A DNA stretch of 15,471 nt from Balneolia bacterium (GTDB taxonomy: Bacteria > Bacteroidota > Rhodothermia > Balneolales > Cyclonatronaceae), in NCBI GenBank assembly GCA_003566395.1, contig PXDL01000523.1:1-15471 (forward strand). Direction: 5' to 3'. The notes beneath the pieces are model-generated. The model was given only the letters and a program-made list of their open reading frames with translations, ran no database searches and had not been told where the DNA came from. Shown here in pieces: positions 1-7,873 of this stretch (position 1 is the stretch's first letter; each line of letters opens with the position of its first letter). The position numbers were made by a program, and so were the translations under genes.

Positions 1-35
1 AACCTGAACATTTATTTATCCAGCGATTGACATGA
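1..35 (+). CDS. Possible 3' end of an upstream gene (partial)
   Basis: Two frames are open from the window edge. One reads PEHLFIQRLT and stops at 33-35, forming an ATGA overlap with the start codon of the next gene; this geometry is typical of coupled genes. The other reads NLNIYLSSD and stops at 28-30. About ten residues are too few to name a family. In related genomes DUF5683 genes often follow parB, but I cannot support that identity from this fragment. Confidence 0.3.
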   Translation, partial: PEHLFIQRLT

Positions 36-1102
36 AACGTCTCCCTTTTTTCTTCCTGTTGCTTGCAACCTTAATCACATCCGGATTTTACGGACCGCTT
101 TCTGCCTCAGGTTCCGGTTATGTTACAATTTCCGGAGACGAAAACCGGGCACTGCACCGCACCGTCAGTGAAAAGGAGCTAAAGCAATATATAGACTTTT
201 TTAAGAGCGAAACGGAAGCAGTCAGTGTTCAGATGCTGCCCCGTTCAGGTATGGATGATGCTTTCCTTGCTTCAGGCATCAGCGGCGGGATTCAGGCCGG
301 TTTTGCCGGTGAGGATAACGGTGGAAGCCGCTCTTTCATGAATACCATCGCAGAGACGCCCGGACTTGCATTACTTTCTTCCGCTATACTACCCGGCTTC
401 GGCCAGGCCGCTAACCGTCAATGGTGGAAAACAGCCGTGTTTGCCGGTATTGAAATCGGCGCTGTTTACCTGATGTTCGACCTGCGCAGCTCCGGGCTGA
501 GCAAGCAGGAGGATTACAACAGGTATGCCGATGAACACTGGAGCGTGGTACAGTATGCGCAGTTCCTCACGCAATATTCTCAGCTCGATATGAATCTGGA
601 AGACGTTCTTACCGAGCAAGGGCGTCAGCAGCTGCATCAGGACGGCTTTCTCCGCGCCAGTTTCAATAACCAAATTGATTGGGCTCTGGTAGACCTGCAA
701 AAGCTGAACGAATACGAAACACAGACGATATACCGTGCAACCGGCCGGCCGTTTTCACACGTTGTACCTGCATACGGCTCTCAGCAGTATTATGAACTTG
801 TTAGTAAATATTTCCAATACGGACCGGGCTGGCGCGACTGGAACTGGGATCTTTCCATTGTTGATGGCGGCGTTCAGGACATGCCCCCGAGCTGGCAGTA
901 CCACGCTATACTGGAAGAGGAGTTCAACGACGCCTTGCGCTATTCCCGTAACATGGGAATGCTTTTGATCGCCAACCACGTATTTGCCGCGTTCGACGCA
1001 TTTTTTACGTCCCGCCTTCGTTTACACAGACAAACAATACAGACATCAGCAAGTATGAGTCAGGACGGCTCTCCGCAGGTACATCTGTCCTATAAATTTT
1101 AG
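32..1102 (+). CDS. DUF5683 domain protein, exported or membrane-associated
   Basis: The 356-residue protein begins with a signal-peptide-like segment (MKR, then a hydrophobic stretch to about residue 25). Residues 110-150 carry the DUF5683 signature: PGLALLSSAILPGFGQ followed by NRQWWK and a hydrophobic helix. A second hydrophobic segment lies near residues 306-330 (GMLLIANHVFAAFDAFF), and the C-terminus is polar and ends in KF. The family is widespread in Bacteroidota and relatives and has no established function; its helices suggest a cell-envelope location. The region between about 150 and 300 is rich in Tyr, Gln and Trp and is not recognisable to me. The gene heads a run of + strand genes, with 174 nt before the preferred start of the PASTA gene. 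Family assignment is good; function is unknown. Confidence 0.85.
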   Translation: MKRLPFFFLLLATLITSGFYGPLSASGSGYVTISGDENRALHRTVSEKELKQYIDFFKSETEAVSVQMLPRSGMDDAFLASGISGGIQAGFAGEDNGGSRSFMNTIAETPGLALLSSAILPGFGQAANRQWWKTAVFAGIEIGAVYLMFDLRSSGLSKQEDYNRYADEHWSVVQYAQFLTQYSQLDMNLEDVLTEQGRQQLHQDGFLRASFNNQIDWALVDLQKLNEYETQTIYRATGRPFSHVVPAYGSQQYYELVSKYFQYGPGWRDWNWDLSIVDGGVQDMPPSWQYHAILEEEFNDALRYSRNMGMLLIANHVFAAFDAFFTSRLRLHRQTIQTSASMSQDGSPQVHLSYKF

Positions 1103-1276
1103 TATCTTGTAAAAGCGGCCCCGGCAAACCGATTGCTTCGGAAACGTTCGGAGCTCATAGTTGGGCTAATCATCGTAACCGGTGCCGCGTTCACATTCGG
1201 AAGATATTGGAGGAGTGGTTTGCCTCAATCTGCTTCTGTTCATCTGTTACAAACGGTTCTGCACAAATATTATCTT

Positions 1277-2131
1277 ATGTCGGCACTTTTGTCGCTTCTG
1301 AAAGACTCCCGGCTTTATATTGCTCTCCTCACGCTAATTGCGCTGGGAGTACTCACCATTTTTTTGATAGACAGGGTAATAATGCCCTCCTATACAAATT
1401 ACAATCAAGGTGTTACGGTTCCCGATATTACTAAGATTTCGGTAGAAGACGCCTCACATCTTCTGTCTGAATCCGGGCTTCGTTACGAAGTTATCGACCG
1501 GCGTGCAAACGAAGCATTTCCACCCGACTACGTGCTTGATCAGTCTCCGAAAGGTAATGCTATTGTTAAGCCGAACCGCAAAATTTACCTGACGGTCAAC
1601 GCCTCGGTAACTCCTACGGCCACCGTTCCTGAAGTCGTGAATCTGTCGCTGCGTAATGCAACCATTCAGCTCGTAAGCCACGGCCTTGAGCTTGGAAATG
1701 TGGATTATGCCTCTTCCCGCTTTCAGAGCAGCGTACTCAACCAGAGCATCCCGCCCGGCACAACGGTGAGGCGCGGCACGCCGGTAAACCTGATCGTCAG
1801 CGACGGACTCGGCATGAATCAGGTTAAAATACCGGAAATAATAGGCGAGCGGCTGGCCGTCGCGCAGCGTGAAATCCGGAGGGCCGGACTGCGTGTGGGC
1901 GAAATTGAGTTTCAGCCGACCACACGGGCAGACCCGAACCACGTCATTTCATTTTCACCTTCCGACTCCGATTCGCTTTACGAAGGTGAACGACTCAACC
2001 TGGTGGTGTCCGAACTGGCCGAAGCTCAGGAAACCGAAGAGCGGGGCGTAGTGCTAACCGACTCCACCGAAATCGACGATGCCGTGATCGATACCCTGCG
2101 CGTGCCGGAAGAAGATCCGGACGACAACTAA
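1277..2131 (+). CDS. Membrane-anchored PASTA-domain protein (three PASTA repeats)
   Basis: From ATG 1277 the protein has 284 residues. It has a short cytoplasmic N-terminus, one transmembrane helix (about 13-31), then three PASTA domains near residues 46-108, 115-178 and 184-247. Each begins with a V-P-(D/E) or I-P-E motif and ends with a strand such as LIVSDG. An acidic tail follows. PASTA domains bind peptidoglycan or beta-lactams and are best known from Ser/Thr kinases and PBPs. No kinase or transpeptidase domain is attached here, so this looks like a stand-alone cell-wall-binding anchor. The frame stays open upstream to a TTG at 1133. A TTG at 1220 has a GGAGGA about 5 nt ahead of it. I prefer 1277 because it places the helix at the usual N-terminal position, but the start is uncertain. 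The rpe gene follows after 38 nt. Confidence 0.88.
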   Translation: MSALLSLLKDSRLYIALLTLIALGVLTIFLIDRVIMPSYTNYNQGVTVPDITKISVEDASHLLSESGLRYEVIDRRANEAFPPDYVLDQSPKGNAIVKPNRKIYLTVNASVTPTATVPEVVNLSLRNATIQLVSHGLELGNVDYASSRFQSSVLNQSIPPGTTVRRGTPVNLIVSDGLGMNQVKIPEIIGERLAVAQREIRRAGLRVGEIEFQPTTRADPNHVISFSPSDSDSLYEGERLNLVVSELAEAQETEERGVVLTDSTEIDDAVIDTLRVPEEDPDDN

Positions 2132-2169
2132 CCCTTCACCCGTACAGAACAAAAATTTAGCTTTCCTTA

Positions 2170-2883
2170 GTGACTCAATTCAATCCGCTTAGCAAAATCT
2201 GTTCTCTGCCAACTATTGCTCCTTCGCTGCTGGCAGCTGACTTCACAAAACTTGGTCAGGAGATAAGCGAGTGTACCGATTCAGGCGTTGACTGGCTGCA
2301 TTGTGATATTATGGACGGCCATTTTGTGCCCAACATCAGCTTCGGCCCTATGATTGTGCAAGCCGCGCGGAGTGCCGCACCCGAGGCCTTCCTTGACGTA
2401 CACCTGATGATTTCCGAACCGGGGCGCTATATTTCAGATTGCATAAAGGCCGGAGCCAACCTCATCAGTTTTCATGCAGAGGCCGACGCGCATGCCCACC
2501 GTACCCTTAACGCCATTAAGGAAGAAGGACTTTACGCCGGAATCGCCATTAACCCCGGTACGCCGCTTACCCAAATTGAGGAACTTCTGCCTGAAACCGA
2601 TCTGGTGTGTGTGATGAGCGTAAATCCGGGTTTCGGTGGTCAGCGGTTTATACCGTCATCACTTCAAAAAATTAAGCGGCTTGTAACCTGGCGGGAGCAG
2701 ATGGGCCTCAATTTTCTGATTCAGATAGACGGAGGAGTGGGCACCGCCAATGCAGAAGAGATATCGCAGGCAGGCTGTGATATTCTGGTTGCCGGCAGTT
2801 CGATTTTCGGAAGTGATAACCGAAAAGAACGCATCCAAAAGCTATTCCAGAAAGCCATTATCGGCAGCAGTAACTTTGCGTGA
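2170..2883 (+). CDS. rpe: Ribulose-phosphate 3-epimerase
   Basis: This cytosolic TIM-barrel enzyme interconverts ribulose-5-phosphate and xylulose-5-phosphate in the pentose phosphate pathway. The 237 residues carry the full family pattern: IAPSLLAADF at 16-25, HCDIMDGHFVPN at 44-55, DVHLMI at 76-81, MSVNPGFGGQ at 149-158 and QIDGGV at 185-190. The metal ligands are H44, D46, H78 and D187; D46 and D187 are also the acid/base pair. GSSIFG near the C-terminus binds phosphate. Translation appears to start at a GTG. The N-terminal extension ahead of IAPS is slightly long, but no later start fits better. The gene sits between the PASTA and phoH genes on the same strand, which suggests co-transcription, though the 96-nt gap before phoH could hold its own promoter. 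Confidence 0.98.
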   Translation: MTQFNPLSKICSLPTIAPSLLAADFTKLGQEISECTDSGVDWLHCDIMDGHFVPNISFGPMIVQAARSAAPEAFLDVHLMISEPGRYISDCIKAGANLISFHAEADAHAHRTLNAIKEEGLYAGIAINPGTPLTQIEELLPETDLVCVMSVNPGFGGQRFIPSSLQKIKRLVTWREQMGLNFLIQIDGGVGTANAEEISQAGCDILVAGSSIFGSDNRKERIQKLFQKAIIGSSNFA

Positions 2884-2943
2884 CCACCCCGGCCGGATGG
2901 AACGCAGTGAGCTTTATGCCGCTTCACCCCAACAGCACCATCG

Positions 2944-2951
2944 TAAATTTG
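2944..2951 (+). promoter_or_regulatory. Possible Bacteroidota-type -7 box ahead of phoH
   Basis: TAAATTTG matches the TAnnTTTG -7 consensus of Bacteroidota housekeeping promoters and lies about 28 nt before the phoH TTG start. I do not see a convincing -33 TTTG at the usual distance of about 19 nt, so this is weak. Confidence 0.25.
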
Positions 2952-2979
2952 CATTGTTGAAACACTTCAGGATTTAACT

Positions 2980-3993
2980 TTGATAGAACAAACTATTGTA
3001 ATTCGTGATGTAGAACCGGTACTCGTTTTCGGGATTGAAGACCGGATTTTGAACCGCATCGAACAGGCGTATCCGGGGGCAAGCCTCACCGCACGTGGAA
3101 ATGAAATCAAGATTTCAGGATCAACGGAAGATTTTGCCGAGATAAACGATATCGTCAACCAGCTTATCAGACTTGCTATCCGCAATAAAGCCGTTACCGA
3201 GCAGGATGTTAACACTCTGCTGAATATGAAGAAATCGCAGCGTTTAGCCGAAGGGTTGCACGATCCTGACGACAACGCCATCGTTCATACTCATACCGGT
3301 GAAACCGTAAAAGCTAAAACCCCGAACCAGAAGCGTATAGTAGAATCTTCGGCCAAAAACGACATTGTTTTCGCAATCGGCCCGGCCGGAACGGGTAAAA
3401 CATACACCTCGGTTGCCATTGCGGTTAAAGCACTCAAAGAAAAAAAAGTTAAGAAAATTGTGCTGGTCCGTCCGGCCGTTGAAGCCGGTGAAAGCCTCGG
3501 ATTTTTGCCCGGCGGGTTGAAGGACAAAATCGATCCCTACCTGCGTCCGCTCTACGACGCCCTTGAAGAGATGATCGACAAAGACCGTCTGGACCTCCAG
3601 ATGACCAAAAACATCATAGAAATCGCGCCGCTGGCTTATATGCGCGGCCGTACGCTCAACAACGCTTTCGTTATTCTGGATGAAGCCCAGAACGCCACGA
3701 ATATTCAGATGAAAATGTTTCTGACCCGGCTCGGCTTCAATTCGCGGGCGATCATTACGGGCGACATCACACAAACCGATCTTCCGAAGCTCAAGCAGTC
3801 CGGGCTGGTTTCCATTCAGCAGATTCTGCGTCAGATAGAGGGTATCGATTTCGTCTATCTCGATCAGCGCGATGTGGTTCGTCACAAATTAATACGGCAG
3901 ATCATTACCGCTTACGAGCGCTACGAAGAGGCCGAAGAGGAGAAAGAGAAATCCGGGAAACAGAAGGCTCGCAGCCGCAGGGAGCAAAATTAA
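2980..3993 (+). CDS. phoH: PhoH family ATPase (PhoH/YbeZ type)
   Basis: The 337-residue cytosolic P-loop ATPase has the usual PhoH layout: an N-terminal KH-like region (ARGNEIKISG near residues 39-48), a linker, and the ATPase core. Walker A is GPAGTGKT at 134-141 and Walker B is VILDEAQNAT with D234 and E235. The downstream GDITQTDLP segment is the family sensor motif. PhoH/YbeZ proteins are linked to RNA processing and often work with the YbeY endoribonuclease; no ybeY is visible here. The start is TTG; it gives the normal family N-terminus (MIEQTIVIRDVEPV) and no ATG lies nearby. The C-terminus is a charged Lys/Arg/Glu tail. The stop overlaps the next gene's ATG by one base (TAATG). Confidence 0.96.
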   Translation: MIEQTIVIRDVEPVLVFGIEDRILNRIEQAYPGASLTARGNEIKISGSTEDFAEINDIVNQLIRLAIRNKAVTEQDVNTLLNMKKSQRLAEGLHDPDDNAIVHTHTGETVKAKTPNQKRIVESSAKNDIVFAIGPAGTGKTYTSVAIAVKALKEKKVKKIVLVRPAVEAGESLGFLPGGLKDKIDPYLRPLYDALEEMIDKDRLDLQMTKNIIEIAPLAYMRGRTLNNAFVILDEAQNATNIQMKMFLTRLGFNSRAIITGDITQTDLPKLKQSGLVSIQQILRQIEGIDFVYLDQRDVVRHKLIRQIITAYERYEEAEEEKEKSGKQKARSRREQN

Positions 3994-4802
3994 TGAAGTA
4001 TCGCGTGGTTCCGCTTCATGAAGGCATTTTTTCGGTCGGACTGGATAAAATATTCAACCGAATAGAAAAAGACGACCCGCCGGCCCGCGGAGCTCTCAAA
4101 CTTGCCTTAAACCCTTTTCTTATTCAGGTCGATGGCCGAAATATACTCATCGACTGCGGACTGGGCACATTCGGAAAAGAAAATCATTTTGAAATCCTGA
4201 CGGCCAATCTTGAGGAGTATGATTTAAGTGAGCGTGACATCACCGACGTTTTTTGCAGCCACCTGCATTACGACCATATCGGCGGCTTGGCTCATAATAC
4301 AGGAGGATACTGGGAGCTTTCTTTTCCCGATGCTACAATCTGGGCTTCCGGAAAAGAATGGGCCAAACTTCAGTCGGTTACCGACGAGGACGGTCCGCGA
4401 ACCGAGTTTCTGGATTTTTTGGAAGCCAGGGCCGACTTGCAACTGATGGAAGGAGACGCCTCACCCTATGATTTTATCAAAAGCAGCCAAATGGGCGGAC
4501 ATACCGAGTTCAGCCGCCTTACCGAGTTGAACATTGACGGACAACTCTTTATAATGGCCGGAGATGTGCTGGGTACGCGAGGGGCCGTAAACCGAAAATA
4601 TGCTGCAAAGTATGATTTCGACGGAAAAAGAAGCATGAAACTACGTGAAGAACTCACGAAGCGGGCTTACGAAACCAAAGCCGTCATCCTTGCCTATCAC
4701 GATACCGAGCATCCGATGTTCCGGCTTTCGGATTACAATAACGATAAAGGTTATACGATCACCAACGTAAGTTCCTTCGATGAAACCAGCAGAAATTCAT
4801 GA
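3993..4802 (+). CDS. Metallo-beta-lactamase-fold hydrolase
   Basis: The 269-residue protein has no signal peptide and so is probably cytosolic. It has the zinc-binding set of the MBL fold: HLHYDH at 90-95 (H90, H92, D94, H95), H170 in GGHTEFS, D191 in AGDVLG, and H236 in AYHD. These would bind two metal ions. An early strand pair, FLIQVDGRNILIDCGLG, is typical of the glyoxalase II/lactonase-like branch of the superfamily. The substrate cannot be read from sequence; quorum lactonase, thioester hydrolase or another hydrolytic activity are all possible. The gene is translationally tied to phoH (1-nt overlap) and to the purine nucleoside phosphorylase gene downstream (23-nt overlap), so it is likely part of the same transcript. 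Confidence 0.93.
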   Translation: MKYRVVPLHEGIFSVGLDKIFNRIEKDDPPARGALKLALNPFLIQVDGRNILIDCGLGTFGKENHFEILTANLEEYDLSERDITDVFCSHLHYDHIGGLAHNTGGYWELSFPDATIWASGKEWAKLQSVTDEDGPRTEFLDFLEARADLQLMEGDASPYDFIKSSQMGGHTEFSRLTELNIDGQLFIMAGDVLGTRGAVNRKYAAKYDFDGKRSMKLREELTKRAYETKAVILAYHDTEHPMFRLSDYNNDKGYTITNVSSFDETSRNS

Positions 4803-5574
4803 CATCGCGCAGGCATTAGCTGAAAAAGCCGTTACCGGTGCGGACGCCGCCGTTATCCTCGGTTCAGGACTCGGAGATTTTGCCGACCGGCTTGAAAACC
4901 GCACCGATATCCCCTATGCTGAAATCAACGGCATGCCGGAGGTTACGGTAACAGGCCACTCCGGTACGCTTCATTACGGCACAATCGGCAGCAAGCGCAT
5001 TATCGCCTTCGGAGGACGTTTTCACGGATATGAAGGCCACGGCATTGATGTATCGCTTTGCCTGGTCCACATCGCACATAAACTCGGGATTCCGCGCCTG
5101 ATCATCAGCAATGCGGCCGGTGGGGTATCCTCGCGGCTGCACACCGGAGACCTGATGCTCATCAACGATTTCATGTCGCCCGGTTATATTTACAGCAAAA
5201 GAGGCTCAACTCCCTCCTACACTCGTTTCGACAACGGAAACGTACGGGCAAAAATCCTTCAGCTGGCTGCGGATGAAAATATCCCCCTTCAGCACGGCAC
5301 CTATTTTTATGTAAAAGGGCCGACCTACGAGACCAAGGCAGAAGTTCGCGCCTACCGAACTATGGGTGCTGATGTAGTGGGGATGAGCACTGCTCCCGAA
5401 ATGCTCGAAGCCACCCGGCTCGGCATAGGATGCATCGGCATTTCGCTGGTTACCAACATGGCAACCGGCATCAGTCATCACAAACTCGATCACAGCGAAG
5501 TAAAAGAGACGGCCGAAAGCCGGAAAGAAGACTTCGCACGGCTGGTAATACGACTGATTGAATCCGATTTGTGA
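4780..5574 (+). CDS. punA: Purine nucleoside phosphorylase, trimeric class
   Basis: The enzyme splits purine nucleosides with phosphate into base and (deoxy)ribose-1-phosphate for purine salvage. The 264-residue protein matches the trimeric inosine/guanosine-type family. Phosphate-binding GSGLG is at 28-32, R80 and H82 are in GRFHGYEGH, NAAGG is at 111-115, Y183-E184 are in YETKAEVR (equivalent to the base-binding Glu of the human enzyme), GMSTAPE is at 201-207, N226 is in TNMATG, and H238 matches the ribose-contacting His. All key residues are present. The ATG lies inside the 3' end of the preceding hydrolase gene; no later start would keep the GSGLG motif. Gene symbol by family; substrate preference between guanine and adenine nucleosides is inferred, with Glu184 and Asn226 favouring 6-oxopurines. 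Confidence 0.97.
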   Translation: MKPAEIHDIAQALAEKAVTGADAAVILGSGLGDFADRLENRTDIPYAEINGMPEVTVTGHSGTLHYGTIGSKRIIAFGGRFHGYEGHGIDVSLCLVHIAHKLGIPRLIISNAAGGVSSRLHTGDLMLINDFMSPGYIYSKRGSTPSYTRFDNGNVRAKILQLAADENIPLQHGTYFYVKGPTYETKAEVRAYRTMGADVVGMSTAPEMLEATRLGIGCIGISLVTNMATGISHHKLDHSEVKETAESRKEDFARLVIRLIESDL

Positions 5575-5635
5575 TGATTTTTTTCGAAGTTGAGACAGCT
5601 TAGCTCCCTTAAAACAAACCACATTATTTTTTCTT

Positions 5636-6052
5636 ATGGAAATTCACATCAGGCGTTTAAACGAATATGTCCATTTCGAAGCTTCCAACAGCGAGGGTAA
5701 TTCGGTCCATATAGACGGAGCCCCTTCAATTGGCGGGGAAGGAAAAGGCATGCGGCCGATGGAACTGCTGCTTACTTCGGTTGCCTCATGCAGTGTTTTC
5801 GACGTGGTAAGTATCCTGAAAAAGCAGCGTCAGCCGGTGGAAGACATTCAAATAAAGGCGACGGGTGAGCGTGCTGAAGAAGGCACTCCGAAGCCGTTTA
5901 CCGCGCTCCATTTTGTATTTATGATGAAAGGCGACATCGACCGAAAAAAAGCAGAACGTGCCGTGGAGCTTTCCGTTGAAAAGTACTGCTCCGTGGGCGC
6001 CTCTCTCGATCCCGCAATTCCGATCACTTACGAAACGGTAATCGAGCCCTGA
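5636..6052 (+). CDS. OsmC/YhfA-like thiol protein
   Basis: The 138-residue cytosolic protein belongs to the OsmC superfamily. The two catalytic cysteines are C52 in SVASCSVFD and C118 in EKYCSVG, at the family's expected spacing. The upstream GKGMRPMELLL segment is also typical. OsmC and Ohr enzymes reduce organic hydroperoxides with this Cys pair. The shorter YhfA-like members, which this resembles in length and motif style, lack a firmly established substrate. It sits just before cysE and cysM, so a thiol or oxidative-stress link with cysteine supply is plausible but inferred. The 61-nt gap after the nucleoside phosphorylase gene shows no clear terminator. Confidence 0.94.
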   Translation: MEIHIRRLNEYVHFEASNSEGNSVHIDGAPSIGGEGKGMRPMELLLTSVASCSVFDVVSILKKQRQPVEDIQIKATGERAEEGTPKPFTALHFVFMMKGDIDRKKAERAVELSVEKYCSVGASLDPAIPITYETVIEP

Positions 6053-6144
6053 GGCATCCGCCGGAACGCTGAGCGCGATTCTGCAATTTCGGAAGAAAAT
6101 GGACTTTGTATCATATAAACAAGCCCCGTTTACCGGACAACACT

Positions 6145-6945
6145 GTGAATGAACAATTTCTGAAGAAACTGTACAGCGATCACAGGCAGGCATCACGCTG
6201 CCCCTCACCCGCTCATGTAGCCGACGTTTTTAACCGGCTGCTGGGCATGCTGTTTCCGCAGGTAAGCGCAGAAACCTATGAGCATTTTGAGGATTTCAGC
6301 AGTGCGTTCCGAAAGCTTGAGGAAGATTTCCGTTTTCTGCTTTCAAAACGCATCAACAGGAAAGCGGAAGAGGATGAATCCCTGCTGCAATTCATTTTCG
6401 GCGAAATGCCGGCCATTCGAGAAATGCTCATTGAAGACATCGGGGCCATGTACGACGGCGATCCGGCCGCCAAAACCCATACTGAAGTCGTTCGCACGTA
6501 TCCCGGATTTTACGCCATTGCATCGTACCGGATAGCCCACTGCTTCACCCGTAAAAACCTCCATCTGATAGCTCGGATAATTTCGTCGAATGCGCACAGC
6601 AAAACCGGCATTGATATTCATCCGTCCGCCCAAATCGGCCGCCATTTTTGTATCGACCACGGCACCGGAATTGTAGTCGGGGAAACCGCGCGCATCGGCG
6701 ATCATGTCAAAATATATCAGGGAGTAACCCTCGGTGCCCTCAGCGTGCGAAAAGAGGATGCATCCACCAAACGCCATCCCGACATCGGGGATCATGTGGT
6801 GCTTTACGCTGGAGCTACAATTCTCGGAGGCAAAACCGTTGTGGGGCATCACAGCACCATAGGCGGCAATGTCTGGCTGACCGAAAGCGTGCCTCCTCAT
6901 TCAAAAATTTATTATCAGGGTGAAGGTGCCGCCGCCCGCGCATAA
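6145..6945 (+). CDS. cysE: Serine O-acetyltransferase
   Basis: The enzyme makes O-acetylserine from serine and acetyl-CoA, the first step of cysteine synthesis. An alpha-helical N-terminal domain is followed by a left-handed beta-helix of hexapeptide repeats. The catalytic Asp-His pair is D171-H172 in IDHGTGIVVGET, and H211 in KRHPDIGDHV is the second active-site His. The insert between them (GALSVRKEDASTKRHP) is the EpsC/Bacteroidota type, longer than in E. coli CysE. The C-terminus stops soon after PPHSKIYY and ends in Ala, lacking the terminal Ile that docks into CysK. I chose the GTG at 6145 (MNEQFLKKLY) because it resembles the usual N-terminus; a TTG at 6106 would add 13 residues. cysM follows after 38 nt. 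Confidence 0.96.
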   Translation: MNEQFLKKLYSDHRQASRCPSPAHVADVFNRLLGMLFPQVSAETYEHFEDFSSAFRKLEEDFRFLLSKRINRKAEEDESLLQFIFGEMPAIREMLIEDIGAMYDGDPAAKTHTEVVRTYPGFYAIASYRIAHCFTRKNLHLIARIISSNAHSKTGIDIHPSAQIGRHFCIDHGTGIVVGETARIGDHVKIYQGVTLGALSVRKEDASTKRHPDIGDHVVLYAGATILGGKTVVGHHSTIGGNVWLTESVPPHSKIYYQGEGAAARA

Positions 6946-6983
6946 GCCGTCCCATCCTTCCGTATTAAAACCGGATTTTATAC

Positions 6984-7868
6984 ATGAATGTTGAAGAACT
7001 TATCGGCAACACGCCGCAGGTCAAACTCAGACGCATACCCGTCAGACCGGGCGTTGACATGTACTGTAAGCTCGAAGGACAAAATCCCGGGGGATCGGTA
7101 AAAGACCGGGCGGCTTTCGGGATGATCAACGGCGCCCTTGAGCGTGGTGAGGTAAAGCGCGGAGACACCCTTATTGAGGCCACCAGCGGGAACACCGGCA
7201 TCGCCCTGGCCATGATAGCCAACTTTATGGGCCTGAATCTCAAGCTCGTCATGCCGGAGAACTCAACCAGGGAACGCGTGGTCACCATGAAGGCGTACGG
7301 AGCCGAAGTAATTCTGACTCCGGCCGAAGGCACCATCGAATACTCCCGCACCCATGCCGAAGAGCTGGCCGAAAAACACGGCTATGTTATTTTGAATCAG
7401 TTCGGAAATCCCGATAACTATCTGATGCACTACCGAACCACCGGTCCGGAAATCTGGAGAGATACCGATGGAAAGATCACCCACTTCGTTTCCTCTATGG
7501 GCACTACGGGCACAATTATGGGCGTATCGCGTTTTCTGAAGGAAAAGAACCCTGATATTCAGATTGTGGGCACTCAACCCAAAGAAGGCTCCAGCATTCC
7601 GGGAATCCGGCGCTGGTCTCCTGAGTTTCTGCCGTCCATTTACGAAGCCGATCGCGTGGACCGTATCATTGATGTAAGCGAGGCCGAAGCCACCCGCATG
7701 ACCCGAAGACTTGCAAGGGAAGAAGGAATTCTGGCGGGTATGAGTAGCGGCGGAGCACTTCAGGCCGCTATGAAGCTCTCCCTCGAGCTGGAGGAAGGCT
7801 TGATCGTCTGCATTACCTGCGACCGCGGAGACCGCTACCTCAGCTCCCCGCTTTTCGGTGAAGGATGA
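6984..7868 (+). CDS. cysM: Cysteine synthase B (O-acetylserine sulfhydrylase, CysM type)
   Basis: This PLP enzyme replaces the acetyl group of O-acetylserine with sulfide, or with thiosulfate in the CysM branch, to give cysteine. The 294 residues contain the PLP lysine K40 in NPGGSVKDRAA, the substrate and cofactor loop TSGNTG at 67-72, the phosphate-binding SSMGTTGT, and a C-terminal CDRGDRYLS. The block QPKEGSSIPGIRRW is characteristic of CysM rather than CysK. It lies directly downstream of cysE and is probably co-transcribed. CysM does not normally form a complex with CysE, which fits the missing CysE C-terminal Ile. The stop lies 5 nt from the stop of the convergent gene, with no intrinsic terminator between them. 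Confidence 0.97.
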   Translation: MNVEELIGNTPQVKLRRIPVRPGVDMYCKLEGQNPGGSVKDRAAFGMINGALERGEVKRGDTLIEATSGNTGIALAMIANFMGLNLKLVMPENSTRERVVTMKAYGAEVILTPAEGTIEYSRTHAEELAEKHGYVILNQFGNPDNYLMHYRTTGPEIWRDTDGKITHFVSSMGTTGTIMGVSRFLKEKNPDIQIVGTQPKEGSSIPGIRRWSPEFLPSIYEADRVDRIIDVSEAEATRMTRRLAREEGILAGMSSGGALQAAMKLSLELEEGLIVCITCDRGDRYLSSPLFGEG

Positions 7869-7873
7869 TGCCC

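Noticed and set aside
1133..1276. N-terminal extension of the PASTA protein from a TTG
   Set aside because: It would add a second hydrophobic segment ahead of the usual anchor helix, and ATG 1277 matches the expected layout better. It is kept as an alternative because a GGAGGA precedes the TTG at 1220.
3244..3885. Long open frame of 213 codons on the - strand inside phoH
   Set aside because: It is antisense to a clear PhoH ATPase, has no recognisable domain, and its composition follows the codon pattern of the + strand gene.
6343..6900. Open frame of 185 codons on the - strand inside cysE
   Set aside because: It lies opposite hexapeptide repeats with catalytic His residues on the + strand and has no known domain.
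7869..7873. Possible bidirectional terminator between cysM and the anchored Spy-like gene
   Set aside because: The gap is only 5 nt and no hairpin with a T-run is visible around it.
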